In this document: piece by piece, positions 5,482 through 5,511 of the stretch
Layout: each line of letters starts with the position of its first letter
Numbering within the stretch: position 1 is the first letter of the stretch
Made by a program: the position numbers and the translations under genes
From: Bacteroidales bacterium
GTDB lineage: Bacteria > Bacteroidota > Bacteroidia > Bacteroidales > UBA1556
DNA: 5,511 nucleotides
Reading direction: 5' to 3'
Assembly (NCBI GenBank): GCA_023145955.1
Contig: JAGLDA010000129.1
Coordinates: 1-5,511, forward strand
The notes under the pieces: generated by a model
What the model was told of the DNA's origin: nothing
Seen by the model: only the letters and a program-made list of their open reading frames with translations
The model's database searches: none

Positions 5482-5511
5482 TTATACTAAAACAAAGTAT
5501 ATATTAATTAT

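Overview
The window is AT-rich, with A/T-heavy intergenic regions and no clear Shine-Dalgarno sequences in front of its genes. Several upstream regions carry TAnnTTTG hexamer-type sites, the -7 promoter element of Bacteroidota. Together with protein features such as a DEFD-box DbpA-like helicase and an ALDH3-type aldehyde dehydrogenase, this points to a member of the Bacteroidota, probably an environmental Cytophagia- or Flavobacteriia-like lineage. The genus cannot be told from the sequence.

Layout, left to right: (1) positions 1-1128, + strand: the 3' part of a membrane-anchored, spermidine-synthase-like protein (fused MFS/spermidine synthase type), whose 5' end lies outside the window. (2) A 58-bp convergent gap with an intrinsic terminator oriented for the minus strand and a small perfect dyad. 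(3) 1187-1438, minus: a complete acyl-CoA-binding protein. (4) A 157-bp spacer with an unusual strand bias (121 bases with no G on the + strand) and short tandem repeats. (5) 1596-2969, minus: an ALDH3-type aldehyde dehydrogenase with all catalytic residues present. (6) A 200-bp spacer with a strong hairpin, a -7-like element and one doubtful 31-codon ORF. (7) 3170-4018, minus: a radical SAM protein of unknown substrate with CX4CX2C cysteine spacing. (8) 4022-5347, minus: a DbpA-like DEAD-box RNA helicase, 3 bp upstream of the radical SAM gene. (9) 5348-5511: 164 bp with no gene, holding the helicase promoter and possibly a divergent rightward promoter.

The helicase and radical SAM gene look like one leftward operon, the only clear co-transcription here. 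The ALDH3 and acyl-CoA-binding protein genes are adjacent and co-directional and both fit fatty acyl/aldehyde metabolism, but each has its own candidate promoter, so a shared transcript is not established. I see no phage, IS element, CRISPR array, rRNA or tRNA. The region reads as ordinary chromosome. The least explained parts are the G-free, periodic spacer between ALDH and ACBP and the pairing of a radical SAM enzyme of unknown function with an rRNA-helicase homologue.
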